From contig CP099427.1 of NCBI GenBank assembly GCA_024114885.1, positions 434,001 to 498,000 on the forward strand: DNA of 64,000 nt, written 5' to 3'. The notes below the pieces were generated by a model that was not told the origin of the DNA, did not search any database, and worked only from the letters and a program-made list of their open reading frames with translations. Below are positions 18,841 through 32,789 of this stretch, one piece after another. Position 1 is the first letter of the stretch, and the number at the start of each line of letters is the position of its first letter. The position numbers and the translations under genes are program-made. The DNA is from Septoria linicola. Lineage: Eukaryota > Ascomycota > Dothideomycetes > Mycosphaerellales > Mycosphaerellaceae.

Positions 18841-20559
18841 CTAACGTTATCCTTCTTCTCTACCGTACGTACCTCTACTAAATCGAGCTATTAGCCTATT
18901 CTCTATATAAATCGCGATCTAAGATAGGCGACAAGGTAGATATAGTAGGCTATAAGTAGGAATCGTGCTAAACGTAGTAGGTTATCGACCTTATACGTAA
19001 CGACACGCTATCTCTAGTAGCTCCGCCGACAATACTAACTATAACTATAACTACCGTTATTAAGCTTACTACGTACGATAACCTATCGCTATTATTAGAG
19101 CTAGTACTAATATAGCCCTCGTTATAAGAGCGGCGGCTATTTAACTTCTTGTCAGTCGATATTAGTACGTAGCGGCTACGCGTATAAAATAAGGTTATAT
19201 TTATTCGAGTAAGAGTAGTAGAATTATAGTAATTGTTTCGTACGACGGCGTTAGAGCGTTTATTATACTATTCTCCGCTATTTAATAGTATTAAGATATA
19301 CGAGATAATCGAGTAGTGTCCGTAGGTATATAGGATAGTATAGCTAGGCTATTATAAGTATATAGTCTACTACGCGCGTATTAAGGGTAAGGGTATTAGT
19401 ATAGTTATACTAGATCGTTATAAAATAAATAAGGTATAAGGATCGTTAAAGAAGCGGCTAAAGCCGTGTAATTAGGCGGTCTAATTAGCTCGGCTACGCT
19501 AGCCGAGCTCGCTTATATACGCTTAACGTTAAATCTAATAACTTGAGACCCTAAATTCCTCGTAGTCTATCGTCGTAATTATAGTATAGTTTCTTCTACT
19601 TTAAATAATATTACTAGAACATATTAGATAGACAAGCTTAGCGGTATAAAATAGAGCTTAGATAGTTAGCTAAATTTCTATATAAAAACATCTCTATATT
19701 TATATAGTTCTAGTACTAAAACTTTAAGCTTATTTTCTTATCGTATTTTATTATTAGTAGACTATTACTTTCTAGCTAATAGAGAAACTATATCTACTAC
19801 TATAGATATATATTTATATCGTCTTAAAACACCTGTCGTTACTAAATAGCTTACGCTAAATCTAATAGGCAAATTAATATATTCTAAAACGGGTATTATA
19901 TAGCGCGCTAGTAAGTTAAAGTAAGTTTAGTCTAGTCTTAGGATTGTAAGTTATCGGCTTATAGGGATACGGAGGTGTTAACTAAGAGCGATACTAATAA
20001 CTCTAAATACTAGCGTAATAATAATAACGCTATTATAGAGTATAGTATAGACACGGAATTAGTATTAGACCTATCTTTAGTAATTAGCACCGACTTAGAG
20101 TCTATACTATTAGAATTAGCTACGTAGGTAGACGATAACGCGTCTATATAGGCTTCGTAGCCTATACTCTTTAAACGCCTTATAAAACGTAAACACGATA
20201 ATAATACCGAATTACTTAACTAACTAGACTTCGAACGATTACTAGTATACTCTTAGCCGATAGACGATACTTAGATTACTTTATAGGTCTTTACGTATAG
20301 CTAGCGGCTATAGAACGCGCGTAAAAAGGTAGTTTAGGTATATAAGATCTACTACTCTTAGAAGGCGTAGATACGTAGTAAATAGGCTAGTCTCTACGAC
20401 GTAGACAAATCGATATCTTTAGTAGGAGTATATTTAAGGCAAGTATATAGTATATATAAGGAAGGTAAGGGGCTACTAGAGACACTTTCAAGTAAGCGGT
20501 ATAAGCCTATAGATAGACACGTAACGCCTTAGAGCGTTAATAATAATACGGCTATTAAA

Positions 20560-21512
20560 TTCGATATAGACGACTTCCTTACGTTACTATATATATAGCT
20601 AATTATAGATAATATTACCTTCTATAAGTGCGATTTACTAGCCTTTAGAGCGCTCCTATCCTACCTCTAACCTCGTTACTACCGATTTATTCCTTTATAC
20701 TAAACTATAAGCTCTAAGATAGTAATAGTATTCGATAAATAACTCGGCCGTATTATAGAGGATTTAGTAGCTACTATTACGAGAATTAGCTTCTTATTCG
20801 ACCTATAGACGTCTAAAAACAAACTAGTATTACTTAGTATTATTATATACTTTATCTCTATAGAAGGTTAACTAAGGACAATATTACTAGATCTACTAAG
20901 GTAGAAGGGCCGTTATACTAGCTATAATATTATAGAGACTATAGTAGAGGTAATAGTATACTATAACCTATACGATAAAGTTAGTTACTTTATCTCTAAT
21001 AACGCTAGTAATAACCCTAAGGCAATTAAGTACCTTACGTAGGAATACGGCTTCGATAAACACTAGAATTAGCTACGCTATATAGGCTATATATTTAACC
21101 TCGTTAGATAGGCTACGCTAACTAGTAAAGATCTAGAAGTACTTGAATCTAAAGCTATTAATATAGCTACTAATAGACTAACGTTTAAGGATATAATACT
21201 ACTATATTAGCGTCGCTATAGACTAATTAGTAAGCTTTATAACACGCTCTATTATCTTGATCGTTTACTATAGGTATAGGAGGAGGTAGAACGACTATAG
21301 CTTACCGAGGTAGCTCTATTTAAGGTAGAGAGCGACAAGGATATATATCGTCTATTATACGACGTATATACGCGCTAGTACTTATTCGACGATAGCTCTA
21401 AGCGTATATTAAAGCTTAGAGCCGCTATTAATAAGTACTACGAACAAGAGGTAGATAAGTAGTATATAGCTATATAGAAGTAGACTAAGAAACACTCTAA
21501 TAGGCACTATAT
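20560..21512 (+). pseudogene. hAT transposase relic, upstream part
   Basis: Reading through the stop codons on the + strand, the region around 20980-21120 keeps the order of the hAT catalytic core: a NASNN motif, then a basic stretch leading to a GHI-F-NL-type motif about 35 codons later. Downstream, charged helical sequence continues up to the left LTR at 21513. Stops are mostly TAG where Gln or Trp codons are expected, as RIP would produce. No functional product is possible. Confidence 0.6.
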
Positions 21513-21957
21513 TATAACGCGGTAGGCGTCTCTATACCTAGTAGGTAGGCCTATAGCGGCTACTACCGCCTAGGCGTATAAGGGCGATTTTCGAGCTTAC
21601 CGTAGAGGTAAGAGACAATTATCCTTTACGCGACTACTACTACTAAGGTTAGAGAGGACTACTTAGGTTACTACTTAGCGATTATATAATATAGCATTGT
21701 TTAACTACTTATTCTACTTCCTACCTACTCTCTACTAGCGCCGCTACTACGCGATTCTAATAGGCTTATAGCCTATACGGCCTACTATAGCTACCGACGT
21801 ATACCTCCGCGACGACGCGCTATAGGCACGCTACTAATCTGCCTACTATACCTACTATTAACTACTACGTAGAGCTATCGCTCGACTCCGGCCCTACGAC
21901 CTACGTATAGACTTATATACTACTACTCCTAGGTTAGTTATAGGTTTACGTACTATA
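21513..21957 (+). repeat. Left LTR (445 bp)
   Basis: It has exactly the same length as the right copy with no gaps. By eye about 15 positions differ and all are C/T or G/A transitions. It starts TATAACGCGG and ends ACGTACTATA; the expected TG...CA ends have become TA...TA, as RIP would do. Confidence 0.85.
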
Positions 21958-22849
21958 TAAGGAGCCGAAGGTAGGGCTACTATATACCTTATAAGGAACT
22001 AGAAGTCGCGCTATATCGCGCGTAATACGTCTAAGGTAACGCGGCCTTAGCGTAAGGACTTATTATATAGGAAGATATAGTACTATAAGGATTATAGGCG
22101 GAATAAAGAAACGCCTTAGGAACTACTATAGTACTAGCGCGTAGGGAAGGTAACGACCGACTCTACGTAGCGTAGGCTATAAACGTATACGGGTATACGT
22201 TTAATACTAAAAAACTAGCTAAGGAGGGATACCGGGCCCTAAATTGCTTAAGGAAATTAGAATTATTAGTTAACTAGAAAGGAGCTACTACGGTTTACCT
22301 ACGAGGTAGCTATTTCCTAGGAGCTATAAAAGGTTTATCCTTAATATCTATATTAGGACGGAGGATATTAAGAAAGTTAGAGAAATAGTTAGGGTTACTA
22401 GCTTAGTTAAAATTACCTAACGTACGCTTCTAGCGTAGATAGTCTAGCTCCTAGGGGCCTAACGAGGAATCAAGCGCGCTAGAGCGCTATATATCGAGCC
22501 CTTAGATCTCTTTAACTCGTAGACCGAAGGACTAACTTGTTTTCGCGACTATAGAAGAGGTAGACGAATACGACTATTACTACCTTACCTAACTTACTAT
22601 AAGCTACTACTTCTAAAGTAACTAGCCTATTATATCCTCTCCTATAGAAGGCCGGATCTCTAATAATACTAAGGTGAATAGCTAGTCTATAGATAGCGTT
22701 CTAGCGGAAGGATATATCGACACTCGAGGATAGCTAGCTTAGTTAGGACCTGTTTAGTAACCTATAATAGGCACCTAGCTAGAGTTCGCTTCTCTCTTAT
22801 AGTAAGTCCTCGAAGTAAATAAACTAAAGCCGCCTATGCTAGGTACTAA

Positions 22850-23750
22850 CTAAAACTACTACTTTACTAGAGAAAATACTACTAAGTTCCTAGAGCGGTT
22901 TAAGTTAATAAGTAAGTACTATAGTCTCTAGGAGCCTTCGTACGAGGATACTATTAAGCGCCTTATTATTAACTACTATATTATACTACGTCTAGAGATT
23001 CGGCGTTTAGAGTATAAGTTATAGAAGATATTCGAGACTACCTTCCTTAATTACTTTATTAAGAGTAATACCTACTACCTTATTCGATCTAGAGAGTACC
23101 TAGAGTAGCTCTACTAAAAGAGGAAGATAGAAGGTAATAACTTAAAGGAGTTCCTTCGCTAGTTCCGTCTTACTTCGGACTCTATTAACCTAGAAGATAT
23201 AAGTAAGCGTAAGAGATTAAGGCTCTTACTAAATAGAGTACTAGTAGCGATATCTAAGAAACTCTATACTAAGTATAGAATCTATCTATATAAGCTAGAG
23301 ACCTATAAACTATTCGAGAAGATCTTTAAGTTAGCTAAGGACCTTATTAAAGGAGAAGATAGTTTCTAGACAGAGTAGGCTCGTAACTATAGTTAACTTA
23401 AGTCCTTATAGAAGTCTATTATAGAAGGCCGACCTATAGAAGCTACGGAAGTTATAGTTAGACTAACATAGACTAATAACGACCTAGTCCGTAACTTTAA
23501 TAAGTTAACTATTAATAACCTAATACTTCTAAAGTAGAAGGGCGGACATAGCTTAGCCCCTACGCCTATCTAACCTACTAGGCAATATATATTACCTACT
23601 ATCTAAGATAATAGTAACTAATAGTAATAGTAGGCTATAACGATCGAAGCGTACTTAGGGTATATTTCGCTATAGGTCGTAGAGTATATAAAAGGTCGCT
23701 ACTATATCTGCTATAGATTAGGCTATATAGCTAACTTCTACTTATTAATC
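22850..23750 (+). pseudogene. Gag relic with degenerate zinc knuckle
   Basis: Read through stops, 22850-23360 resembles the helical capsid region of Gypsy Gag proteins (an EFL-x-RF-type motif followed by basic helices). Around 23695-23745 a C-x2-C...-type knuckle is recognisable with some Cys and His codons mutated to Tyr, as C-to-T change of TGY and CAY would cause. Non-functional. Confidence 0.5.
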
Positions 23751-25849
23751 GAGTATATAATTACGTAAGGATAGTTAACTCGTAACGGTAATAAGAGGTT
23801 AATAGTTATAGGTATAAACGGTAAGGTTATTATAATCTAGTATCTAAAGTAGGACGGGATAACGCCTCGGATCTTCTATATTAACTAGGTATTACGTCTT
23901 TATAGGATAGGAGGCTAGGCTATAGAGTACCTAGACTACCTAGTAAGCGATAAGTAGCGTCAATAGTAGACTAGCCGCGACATAACGTAAGTAGTTCTAG
24001 GTTCTATTAAGAAAAGCTCCGATTAGACGCCTCGCGGTACCTTAGATTACTAGAATACGCCTACGGTACTATTAAAGCCGTCTAGCCCTAGAGGCCCGAC
24101 TACCTAGGTAGGCGCGCTAAAGGTCGTATAGGTTAACTACGCGCGATCTACGTAGATTATTAGTATTCCTAGGCCTAAAGTATACTTCGTAGAGTAGGAC
24201 CTTAATAGGAGACATACTAGGGTTAAGGATTTAGAAGATAAGGACGCGCCTATCTATACTAACGTAGCGCGGATTAGTAAGAGTAAGGCTAAGGAGGCCG
24301 AGAAGCGAGCGCTAGTGCCTATAATTTAGAAGTCTTAAGAGAAGGTACTTAAAGAACGAATTTAGGCTTAGCGTAATACTACGTATACCCGTAAGCCGAC
24401 TAGGTATAGTATTCGTAAGGAAAGGCTTAAGGATATATACGACGACTTAGTCGATAGGGCAAACGAAGAGGATTAGTAGCGGCAAGATACTACTAGGTCT
24501 TAGACGTTAGAAGACAGTACTATCGACTATATTAACGAGGATATAGAAGACGAGGAACCTACTCCGGTTACGCCTCCTATTTATAAGGTAAAGAAAGCCT
24601 CTAAGAAGTAGAGGCTTAATAACTAGGTAAGGTCTAAGGCGCGCGTAGAGGACGATATAGCTCTAAGAGCTTAGAAGCTAGAGACAAAGCTACTACGTCG
24701 TCTATTATAGACCCTATTTCCTATTACGCTTACTAAGTATATTATACTCGGAGGTATTAAGCTATCGCTTAAAGGACTATAGGCTTCTATCTATATAGAT
24801 AACGACGAGTTATAGGAAGCTCTTACTCGCTAAACTATAGATGTCTATATAGCTAGTATAGAACTTAGCTAATAATTTAATAATAGGCTACCTACTAAGA
24901 TATAAGGATAGAGGTTACCGCTATACCGAGTATGTTCTCTCCTTAGGGAATTAGTGCCTAAGAGCTAGTATAAACCTTGCGCGAGATATAATGTAGTTAC
25001 TATTAATAGAGGTATTATAGTATATACTAGTAAGGCTAATCTATAGGAGAAGCTATATAAGTAATTAGTAGTAGTCGACCTATCTAGCGTTACTTAAGAC
25101 GTCCTCGTAGCGCCTCTAATCTAGATAGATATTTAGTTAAATAGTAAGCTTAGTACTAAGGACGGCTTAATCGATAAAGGTACTAAGTCTATCGTAATAG
25201 ACCGAGTAGTAGCTAGAAAGTATAGATTAGCTATTTAGATAGACATTCTAGAGATTAACCTATCTATTATAGGAGGTCTAGCCCGGATAGTAGGTATCTA
25301 TAGGAAGGTAAACGTTAACGTTTTCGGCGTTAAATACGTTATACCGGTCTTTATCTTAGTACTTTCTAAGGACGCCGAACTAGTACTAGTCCTCTTAGGT
25401 AGAGTATAGGCGATAAAGGTCTGCCTATAGTCTAAGAACTACGACGATAGTACCTAGAAAGGCACTATCTATTATAGGAATAGCGAGTCGGTTACCTTTA
25501 TAGGCACGGTCGGGACCTAGAGATACTAGACTATCGATAAGTTTCTTAGTAAGGGTAGCGCTTTAAAATAGTAGGCGGACTCGGGCTAGCTACCGCGATA
25601 TCCGCCTACTATACGGCTCTAGTAGGAATAGGAAGGCTAGGCCTAATAGGACGCTTCGATTCGGTCTAGTCTCTAGAGCCGGACTAAAATCTCGATACCT
25701 AGAGCGACGATTAGTTATCTACTACGATCGAGGATAGAGGCGATAACCTTTTAGATAACACGATCCTTATAGTAGCGGAGTATAATAGGTAGGCTAGCTA
25801 TATTAGGATATATTATACTTCTATATACTACTATCTATAGAATCCTCGC

Positions 25850-28800
25850 CTAAAGGTTCGAGCCTTTACTATATATAAGCGTAAGGTAAATAAGGTTAGG
25901 CCCGTAGACCTAAGCGTAAATTAGATAGACGGTAGTAGTACTAGTAGTAACTATTACTAGAAGTAGGAGTAGCTAGCGCGAGAAAGTAAACTACTCCTAG
26001 GTATAGGCTCGTTCGATAGTAAGTACCTTATTAAGAAGTTCTCTAACCTACTAAAGGCGAGTAGGTTAACTCTAGAAGTAATAGCGGGTATTACTACTAG
26101 CGTAGAACTATAACCTAGAGAGCGCTAGATACTAGAGGAGATACTCTTTAACCGAGAAGCGGTACTAGCGACTAGGTTCGTTTATCTTAGACGAGTCCGT
26201 CCTAAGGTAGCTCCTCCTTATATAATCTGTATAGTAGAGTATATACTATAGTAATACCTAGGATTCCGCTTGAACCTATCTCTTCGTGCTATAGTAGAGT
26301 AGATACTATAGAAGCGTCTAGATATAGGAACTCTTAAGTTTAGCTATAAGGCCTATCGTAACCTATATTTTCTAGTTACTAAGAAGGATATAGGTTCGTA
26401 TCGTCTAATTAACGATATATAGTTAATTAATAAGGTTACGATTAGAGATACGTACCTACCTCCTAATATAGACTTATTTTCTAAGCATTTTACTAGTTAC
26501 TAGGTAGCTAGTATACTCGATATCTTCTCTAGCTATAACTAAGTTCTATTAGACCTAGAGAGTAGAGACCTTACTAGATTCGACTACGCCTTTAGATTAC
26601 TTTAGATAACTACTATTTCGTAAGAAGCGACTAATTCTATTACCTAGTTTGTCTATATAGTCAACTATATACTATTTAATTACCTGTCCTATAGAGTACT
26701 ACTATTCCTTAATAATTTTAGAGTTAAGGGTCTAAAGACTACTTATAATAATAAGGAGTTAGAACCGGGCCTCTATAGGTATATTATAGAGTACATCGTT
26801 AACCTTGATATAGTAATTGTAGATATTAAGCGCGCGAGTATAACTATTATAGTCAAGAAGTTACAAATTCTAATACTAAGGATCAAGGTAGTAGGATATA
26901 TTACTAATACCGTAGAGCGCTATCCGGATACTATCTGAGTAGCTAATCTAGTTAACTAGCCGACGCCGACTAATTAGAAGGAAGTACGGGTTTTCGTTAG
27001 TATAGTTATCTACTTCTATATTTAGATCTCGGGTTTTACTACTATAACGATCCTACTATATAGGCTTATAAAGAAGGACGAGGAATTCGTCTAGACGCCT
27101 ATTTATAAAAAGGCGAAGTAGACCTACGTCCGTTATCTAATCTAGGCTCCTACCTTAGTAGCTATTAATTACGATAAGGCGGCTAGCGAGATTATCGTAG
27201 CTATAGATACTAGTAAGATCGGATAAGGAGCGATCCTTATATAGGTAGTTAATAGACAAAGATACCTAGCTAGGTACGAGAGCGGTACGTAGAATACCGC
27301 CTAGAGAGGGTATAGCGCTAATAAGAAGGAATATCTTAGAGTTAAGAAGGTACTTACTAAGTTAAAGCCTTAGCTGTTTAGGGTACACTTTATTCTTAAA
27401 GTAGATACTAACACGCTCGTTTACTAGCTTAATAAAGGAGCTACGGATCTACCTAATACTATAGTTACGCGATAGATCGCGTAGATCTAACTCTTTATAT
27501 TTAAAGTTAGGCACGTTCTAGGTAGAAGGTATACTAGTCCCGATACGCTATCTAGGAGGCTAGCTAGTACTAAGGATAATATTATAGAAGACGAGGATAA
27601 GGAAGCCCTCGTAGATAAGGCCTTCTTCTAGGTATATACGTCTAGGATTTCCGTCCGGCCCTAGAGGCCTAATAGAGATAATATCGATTCTATCTTCTAG
27701 GAGAACATTAATAGCGACCTAGGCGTATAGAAGTACTAGGCTAAGGCCGTCGCCTTTATTCTACTTCGTAGGAGACGCTCGGATTATATATCTAAGTCGG
27801 AATACTACTACTTTAGTAAGATAGCTAGGAAGTTCTTAGTTATCGATAAGAAGCTATACTAGTAGCTATATAGATAGGCCCCTCGGTAGAGAGTTATTAA
27901 AGACGACACGATATAGAAGCTAATCGTTAAGGAGATCTATAAGTCTAGTAGTTATAGGAACGCCGATTCTATATACTATATCCTTAGGTCGAAGTACTAG
28001 TAGGACAGTATATATACGTAATACGCTATATATTTCCGCTAGTACGAGGACTATAATCTATAGAATAGTATACCTCGACCTAGCCCTATAGTAGAGGTAT
28101 AAGTCTAAACTATAGAAGAGCGCTAGTATATAGACGGCGTCTATATCGATAAGCGAGGGTCCTTAATTGTTACTAGAGAAAGGGTTTTACGATAGCCGGA
28201 GGCTAAGATCTACTATTATACCGCGCGAGGGGATAGTACTACTAAGAAGATATCCGCGAAGTAGATTACCGACTTTCTTTAGAAGAATATATACTACCGT
28301 TAGGGCGCGCCGTTTAAGATTATACTAGATAATACTAATATTAATAATAGTATAGAGGTTTCTACGCTTCTTACCGCGTATAGCGTAAAGAGGCCGAGGA
28401 TTTCTATCTACCGACCGTAGAGCGCCGCTATTATAGAGGTAGGACATAAGACTATCCTGTCTACTCTATCTAAGTTATCTAAGAGTAGTTTATAGGCTTA
28501 GGCGCTATACCTTCCGGCCGTGCTATAGGCGGAGCGTACTACTTATAATAGTAGCACTAGCGAGACCTCTACTAAGTTAATAATTAGTAGAGAGGTAGTA
28601 CTACCTATCGAGTTAGAATACTATACCTTCGGAGTTAAGGATTAGGGATCGGTTCGTATATATAAGGAGCTAATTACCCTTTAGACTAAAACACTTAAAG
28701 CTATATAGGACACGGAGACTAATGTCTTAGAGCGATAGACGCGTATCTAAGAAGAAGCTAAGGACCGCTATAATAATTCTAGGTACGTAGATTACGCTAA

Positions 28801-29050
28801 GTTTACTAAAGGATAGTTAGTTATAATCTACCGAGACGATCTTAAGATATCGCGATCGGACAAGCTTACCTTCTAGTAGCGAGGGCCGTATAGAGTCTTA
28901 GAGTATAAGGAAGGTACTACTTCCTATATCTTAGAAGACCTTAACGGTATAGTATTACCTACGTCGTATAATAAGGAATCTTTAAAGGGTATACCTAGAT
29001 ATCGAGCCTTAGCTACGCTAGATAGTAGCGAGGACGATAATATAGACGAT
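25850..29050 (+). pseudogene. Pol relic: reverse transcriptase, RNase H and integrase
   Basis: Reverse transcriptase landmarks occur at about 26390-26760: an RLIND-type motif, a TYLPP-type motif and a mutated catalytic FLDD box reading FLNN near 26707, followed by the GVKG-KT-YN motif common in fungal Gypsy elements. RNase H follows (about 27160-27560) and then an integrase-like core and a C-terminal domain (about 27800-29050). Stops are frequent and mostly TAG. Confidence 0.65.
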
Positions 29051-29549
29051 TAACCGGCTACGATCTAGATACTACTTAACCGTTCCGAGAAAGAGAAGGA
29101 AAGATAAGAGAGAGAAGGGTTATATATAACCCTCTTATCGCTTCCGGTCGTCGTAGATATACAGTTTCCTTTATTAATTTCCTTTATTTTACTTACGATA
29201 CGCGCCTTCCTCGCGGATTACTTTACTTTACTTTTTACTTTACTTTACGAAGTATTTACTAGTTTACTTTACTAGTTTACTTTATATTTACCTACTCTAT
29301 ATTACTTACTATTATTACCTATTTACCCTAGTCGCGATTTACTTTCTATTAACCCTGCTACCCTCTAGAACCTTTATTTACTCTATAGGACTAGATACTT
29401 AAGTAACTAGCCGCCCTCTCTACCTTCTTCTTAATCTTAACTTCCTACTACTACCTACCGATAGTTATTAGTACTACTAATAACCTCCTCCTACTTCTAC
29501 TACCTCGAGTCGATTTACTAGGCGTAAACGCGCTAGTACCTATACTATA

Positions 29550-32220
29550 TCGGTACTAGGTAACGTTAACCTAAGTAGCCTAAACGGCCTCTCTATTTAG
29601 ACGAGAAACATTATCTAGAATACCGTACGAACTAAGGATGTTATTACTAGTATAGCTATAATTAAAGATAACGTAGAGAGGTATATAGTAGCGATAGAGA
29701 TTGTTAATTACTACGACCGGGCCTTCTCTAGGCTATATAATATAGCGCGCCTACTCTAGGAGGGAATTAAGAAGATTAATAAGAAGTCCTCGGACAAGGA
29801 GTTAAAGTAGTTAAACTCGAGTTTTAAGAACGCTATATAGTAGGGAGTAAAGGATTAATAGGTAATTAACCGCGCCTTCGCTCGTATCGAGACGGAGTAG
29901 GGTATAAGATATAGAAATAGTAAGACTATCTATCTATGCCTCGAGAATTACCTAAAGATAGTAAAGAACTTCTTAGCCTATATAGGTAGCGCTACCGTAA
30001 ACAAGCTTAACGCGGATACTACTACGTACCTACTCGCTAAGGCTATCCTTTAGCGCCTCCTTAACCTAGCTAATAATCGCTCGAAGGAACACTACCTTAT
30101 CGACTCGGACTTCGTTAAGCTAAAGAGTATAGAAGGACGCGAGAAGGTTTAGTAGATTAATACCTTAGGTAATAAGGTAAAGTAGTTAATAAAGGAGCGT
30201 AATCTATAGTTTAAGGATAGGATTATCTAGCTCGTCGAGATACCTCCGCTAGCTATAGATAGGCTCTTAGGTAGGGAGAGAGCCCCTTCTTCGGCGGTAG
30301 TATTACCTCGAGTTACGAGAGTAGCTACTAAGATCTAAGAAGACGCCGAGAAAGCTACTACTACTCTCGTAGGTCTGTCCGGCTCTAGGAGCCTAACTAG
30401 AAATTAGCGCTACTTAACTATAGGAAGTAGCGCGTCTACTCCTATACCTATTAGAAGCTACCGAACCTCTAACGTTAACTCGCGCCTAAGTAAGGTTAGC
30501 GACTTAGGCCTATCTTCCTCGCTTAGTAGTAGCCCCTACCTCTATAACCGCTACGATATTAGACAAAACCGCCTACTCTACGCTACTATTAATACCTAGG
30601 GCTTAAAGGTATAGGTCTTCGAAGCGCCTATCGCTATAAAGGTTAAAGAGTATAGTTTGAAGGACGTTAACCTAAACAAGTATAGTCTCTACTTCTAGTA
30701 CCTACGAAATGCTACTAGAGAGGCGTTCGGCCTTAAGAATAGTAAGGTCGACTAACCGACGCTATTTCGGAGATTTAGACTCTACGTACGTACCTAGGAT
30801 TTAGTTAAACTCTAAGTAGAGTACCTAAATTAGTTTTTAGCGTAACGCTAAGCGGCCTACCCTAGCGATGCTCTAAGTACCCTACGTTACGTAGCTACTA
30901 AAGGAACGAGATTTAATAATCTACCTAGATACTTTACCTATACTAATCTAGTTACCTATATTACGGATAAGAGCAAGCTACCGAAGCTAGTACTAGAGGT
31001 ATACTTTAGAGAAGGTACGGTTACGTACGACCTATTTAGTTAGCTAGAGCCGGTTAAGGACCTAATTAGTAAGGAGTTTACTATATACGACTAGTACCTA
31101 CGTAAGATTAGTAGTAATCGTAATATAGGCTAGTATAGGAACATGTTCTATAGTAGTATTTAGTAGTTAATTCGCTAGGACCCTATATACTAGATAATAT
31201 ATGTCTACTACTAACTAGATTACGCTACGAACCTGGTTTCCTACCTATACTATACTAAGTATATCTACCTACTAACGAAGAGTAGGTCCGATTAGTCTTA
31301 TAAGGGTTTCCGGTATATCGACCTTAGTATTACGGATATAGCTAGAGGCTACGGTATATCGCAAGTTCAGAGTATGGTTTCCTTTATAAATAAGACTTAT
31401 ACTAATTATACTAAATTAGTTAAAGGTCTATACTACTAACGAGTCTTTATAGTATAGGTAGAGAGACTAGGAGATAGAGGACTACTTAGTAAGGGCTTCG
31501 TAGAGGATATTAAGGAATAGTATATATAGAAGGAAGATATTAATCTACTAAGTCCTATCTAGGAACATACTAGGAGATAGTCTATAGTACTAGTAAAGTA
31601 GGGAGAGGCTAGGGTGTCGTCCCCTATACTACTATATAGCTCTAAGGAAAACAAGGTCGATAAGCGGATAACTGTCCTACCTTAGTTTTATAAGGTAGAC
31701 CTAGATACCGACCGCCTCGAGATTAGAGAAGCTTCTAGTACGTACTCTTAGCTACAAGACGCTTACTACGACCTTATACCTAGGTATACCTCGCTATCCG
31801 GCTACTCTAACCGCTATAGAGTAATCCCCTACCGCTTCCCTATTTCGGACAAGTTAATACTAGCTATATATATCGGTTAGGCCCTTATAGGTATACGACG
31901 CTAGGACGATCCTATAGTAGTCTTCGATACTATAAACTAGATTACCTACTATACCGACGTATTCTATACTCGTTTAAAGGCCTACTATAAGACTACGCTA
32001 AGTAACTATCGCGTCCTTATAGCCTATATTAAAGACCTAGAGACTATAATGTTCCTAGAGACTAGCTTCTACGCTAATAATAAGGATTTTATAAAGCGAC
32101 TAGTAGCCGACTTCTCTACCGCTACCGATATAGGAGAGCTCTTCGAGTAGGCCGATAATAACTAGGCGGCTAGGCGTAGATTCTGTCTAGCCCCTAGGGG
32201 CCTAATAGAGTAACGCGAGG
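29550..32220 (+). pseudogene. Coding-like relic downstream of integrase, unknown third frame of the Gypsy element
   Basis: Between integrase and the right LTR lies about 2.7 kb which, read through TAG codons in one + frame (clearest at 30540-32220), gives a continuous protein-like sequence of some 550 residues with regular charged and aromatic content. I do not recognise a domain. It could be an additional open reading frame of the retrotransposon or a captured host gene. It is not Gag or Pol, which are accounted for upstream. Confidence 0.4.
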
Positions 32221-32344
32221 ACTAGTAAGGTATAGGGATATAGAGGTATAGAGGGGAGTTTAGAAGAGACGATAACTTGTTTCTATAATACTCTATACTA
32301 TTGTTTTTTTAATATCTCTAGCGAGACTTCTATAGGGGGAAGGA

Positions 32345-32789
32345 TATAACGCGGTAGGCGTCTCTATACCTAGTAGGCGGGCCTATAGCGGCTACTACCG
32401 CCTAGGCGTATAAGGGCGATTTTCGAGCTTACCGTAGAGGTAAGAGACAATTATCCTTTACGCGACTACTACTACTAAGGTTAGAGAGGACTACTTAGGT
32501 TACTACTTAGCGATTATATAATATAGTATTGTTTAACTACTTGTTCTACTTCCTACCTACCCTCTACTAGCGCCGCTACTACGCGATTCTAATAGGCTTA
32601 TAGCCTATACGGCCTACTATAGCTGCCGACGTACACCTCCGCGACGACGCGCCGTAGGTACGCTACTAATCTGCCTACTATACCTACTACTAACTACTAC
32701 GTAGGGCTATCGCCCGACTCCGGCCCTACGACCTACGTATAGACTTATATACTACTACCTCTAGGTTAGTTATAGGTTTACGTACTATA
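32345..32789 (+). repeat. Right LTR (445 bp)
   Basis: Direct repeat of 21513-21957, preceded by a purine-rich tract and followed by hAT transposase sequence. All differences from the left copy are transitions, so they can be explained by RIP rather than age. Confidence 0.85.

Larger units (their letters stand above)
21513..32789 (+). mobile_element. Ty3/Gypsy-like LTR retrotransposon nested in the hAT transposase
   Basis: Two direct repeats of 445 bp (21513-21957 and 32345-32789) bound an internal region of about 10.4 kb. A purine-rich tract (GGGGGAAGGA) lies immediately before the right LTR, as expected for the polypurine primer. Gag, reverse transcriptase/RNase H and integrase relics follow in that order on the + strand, the Ty3/Gypsy order. 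The element is larger than the usual 5-7 kb because about 2.7 kb of further coding-like sequence follows the integrase. It separates the two halves of the hAT transposase, so it inserted later. The 5-bp target duplication is not clear because the flanks are TA-rich and mutated. Confidence 0.8.
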
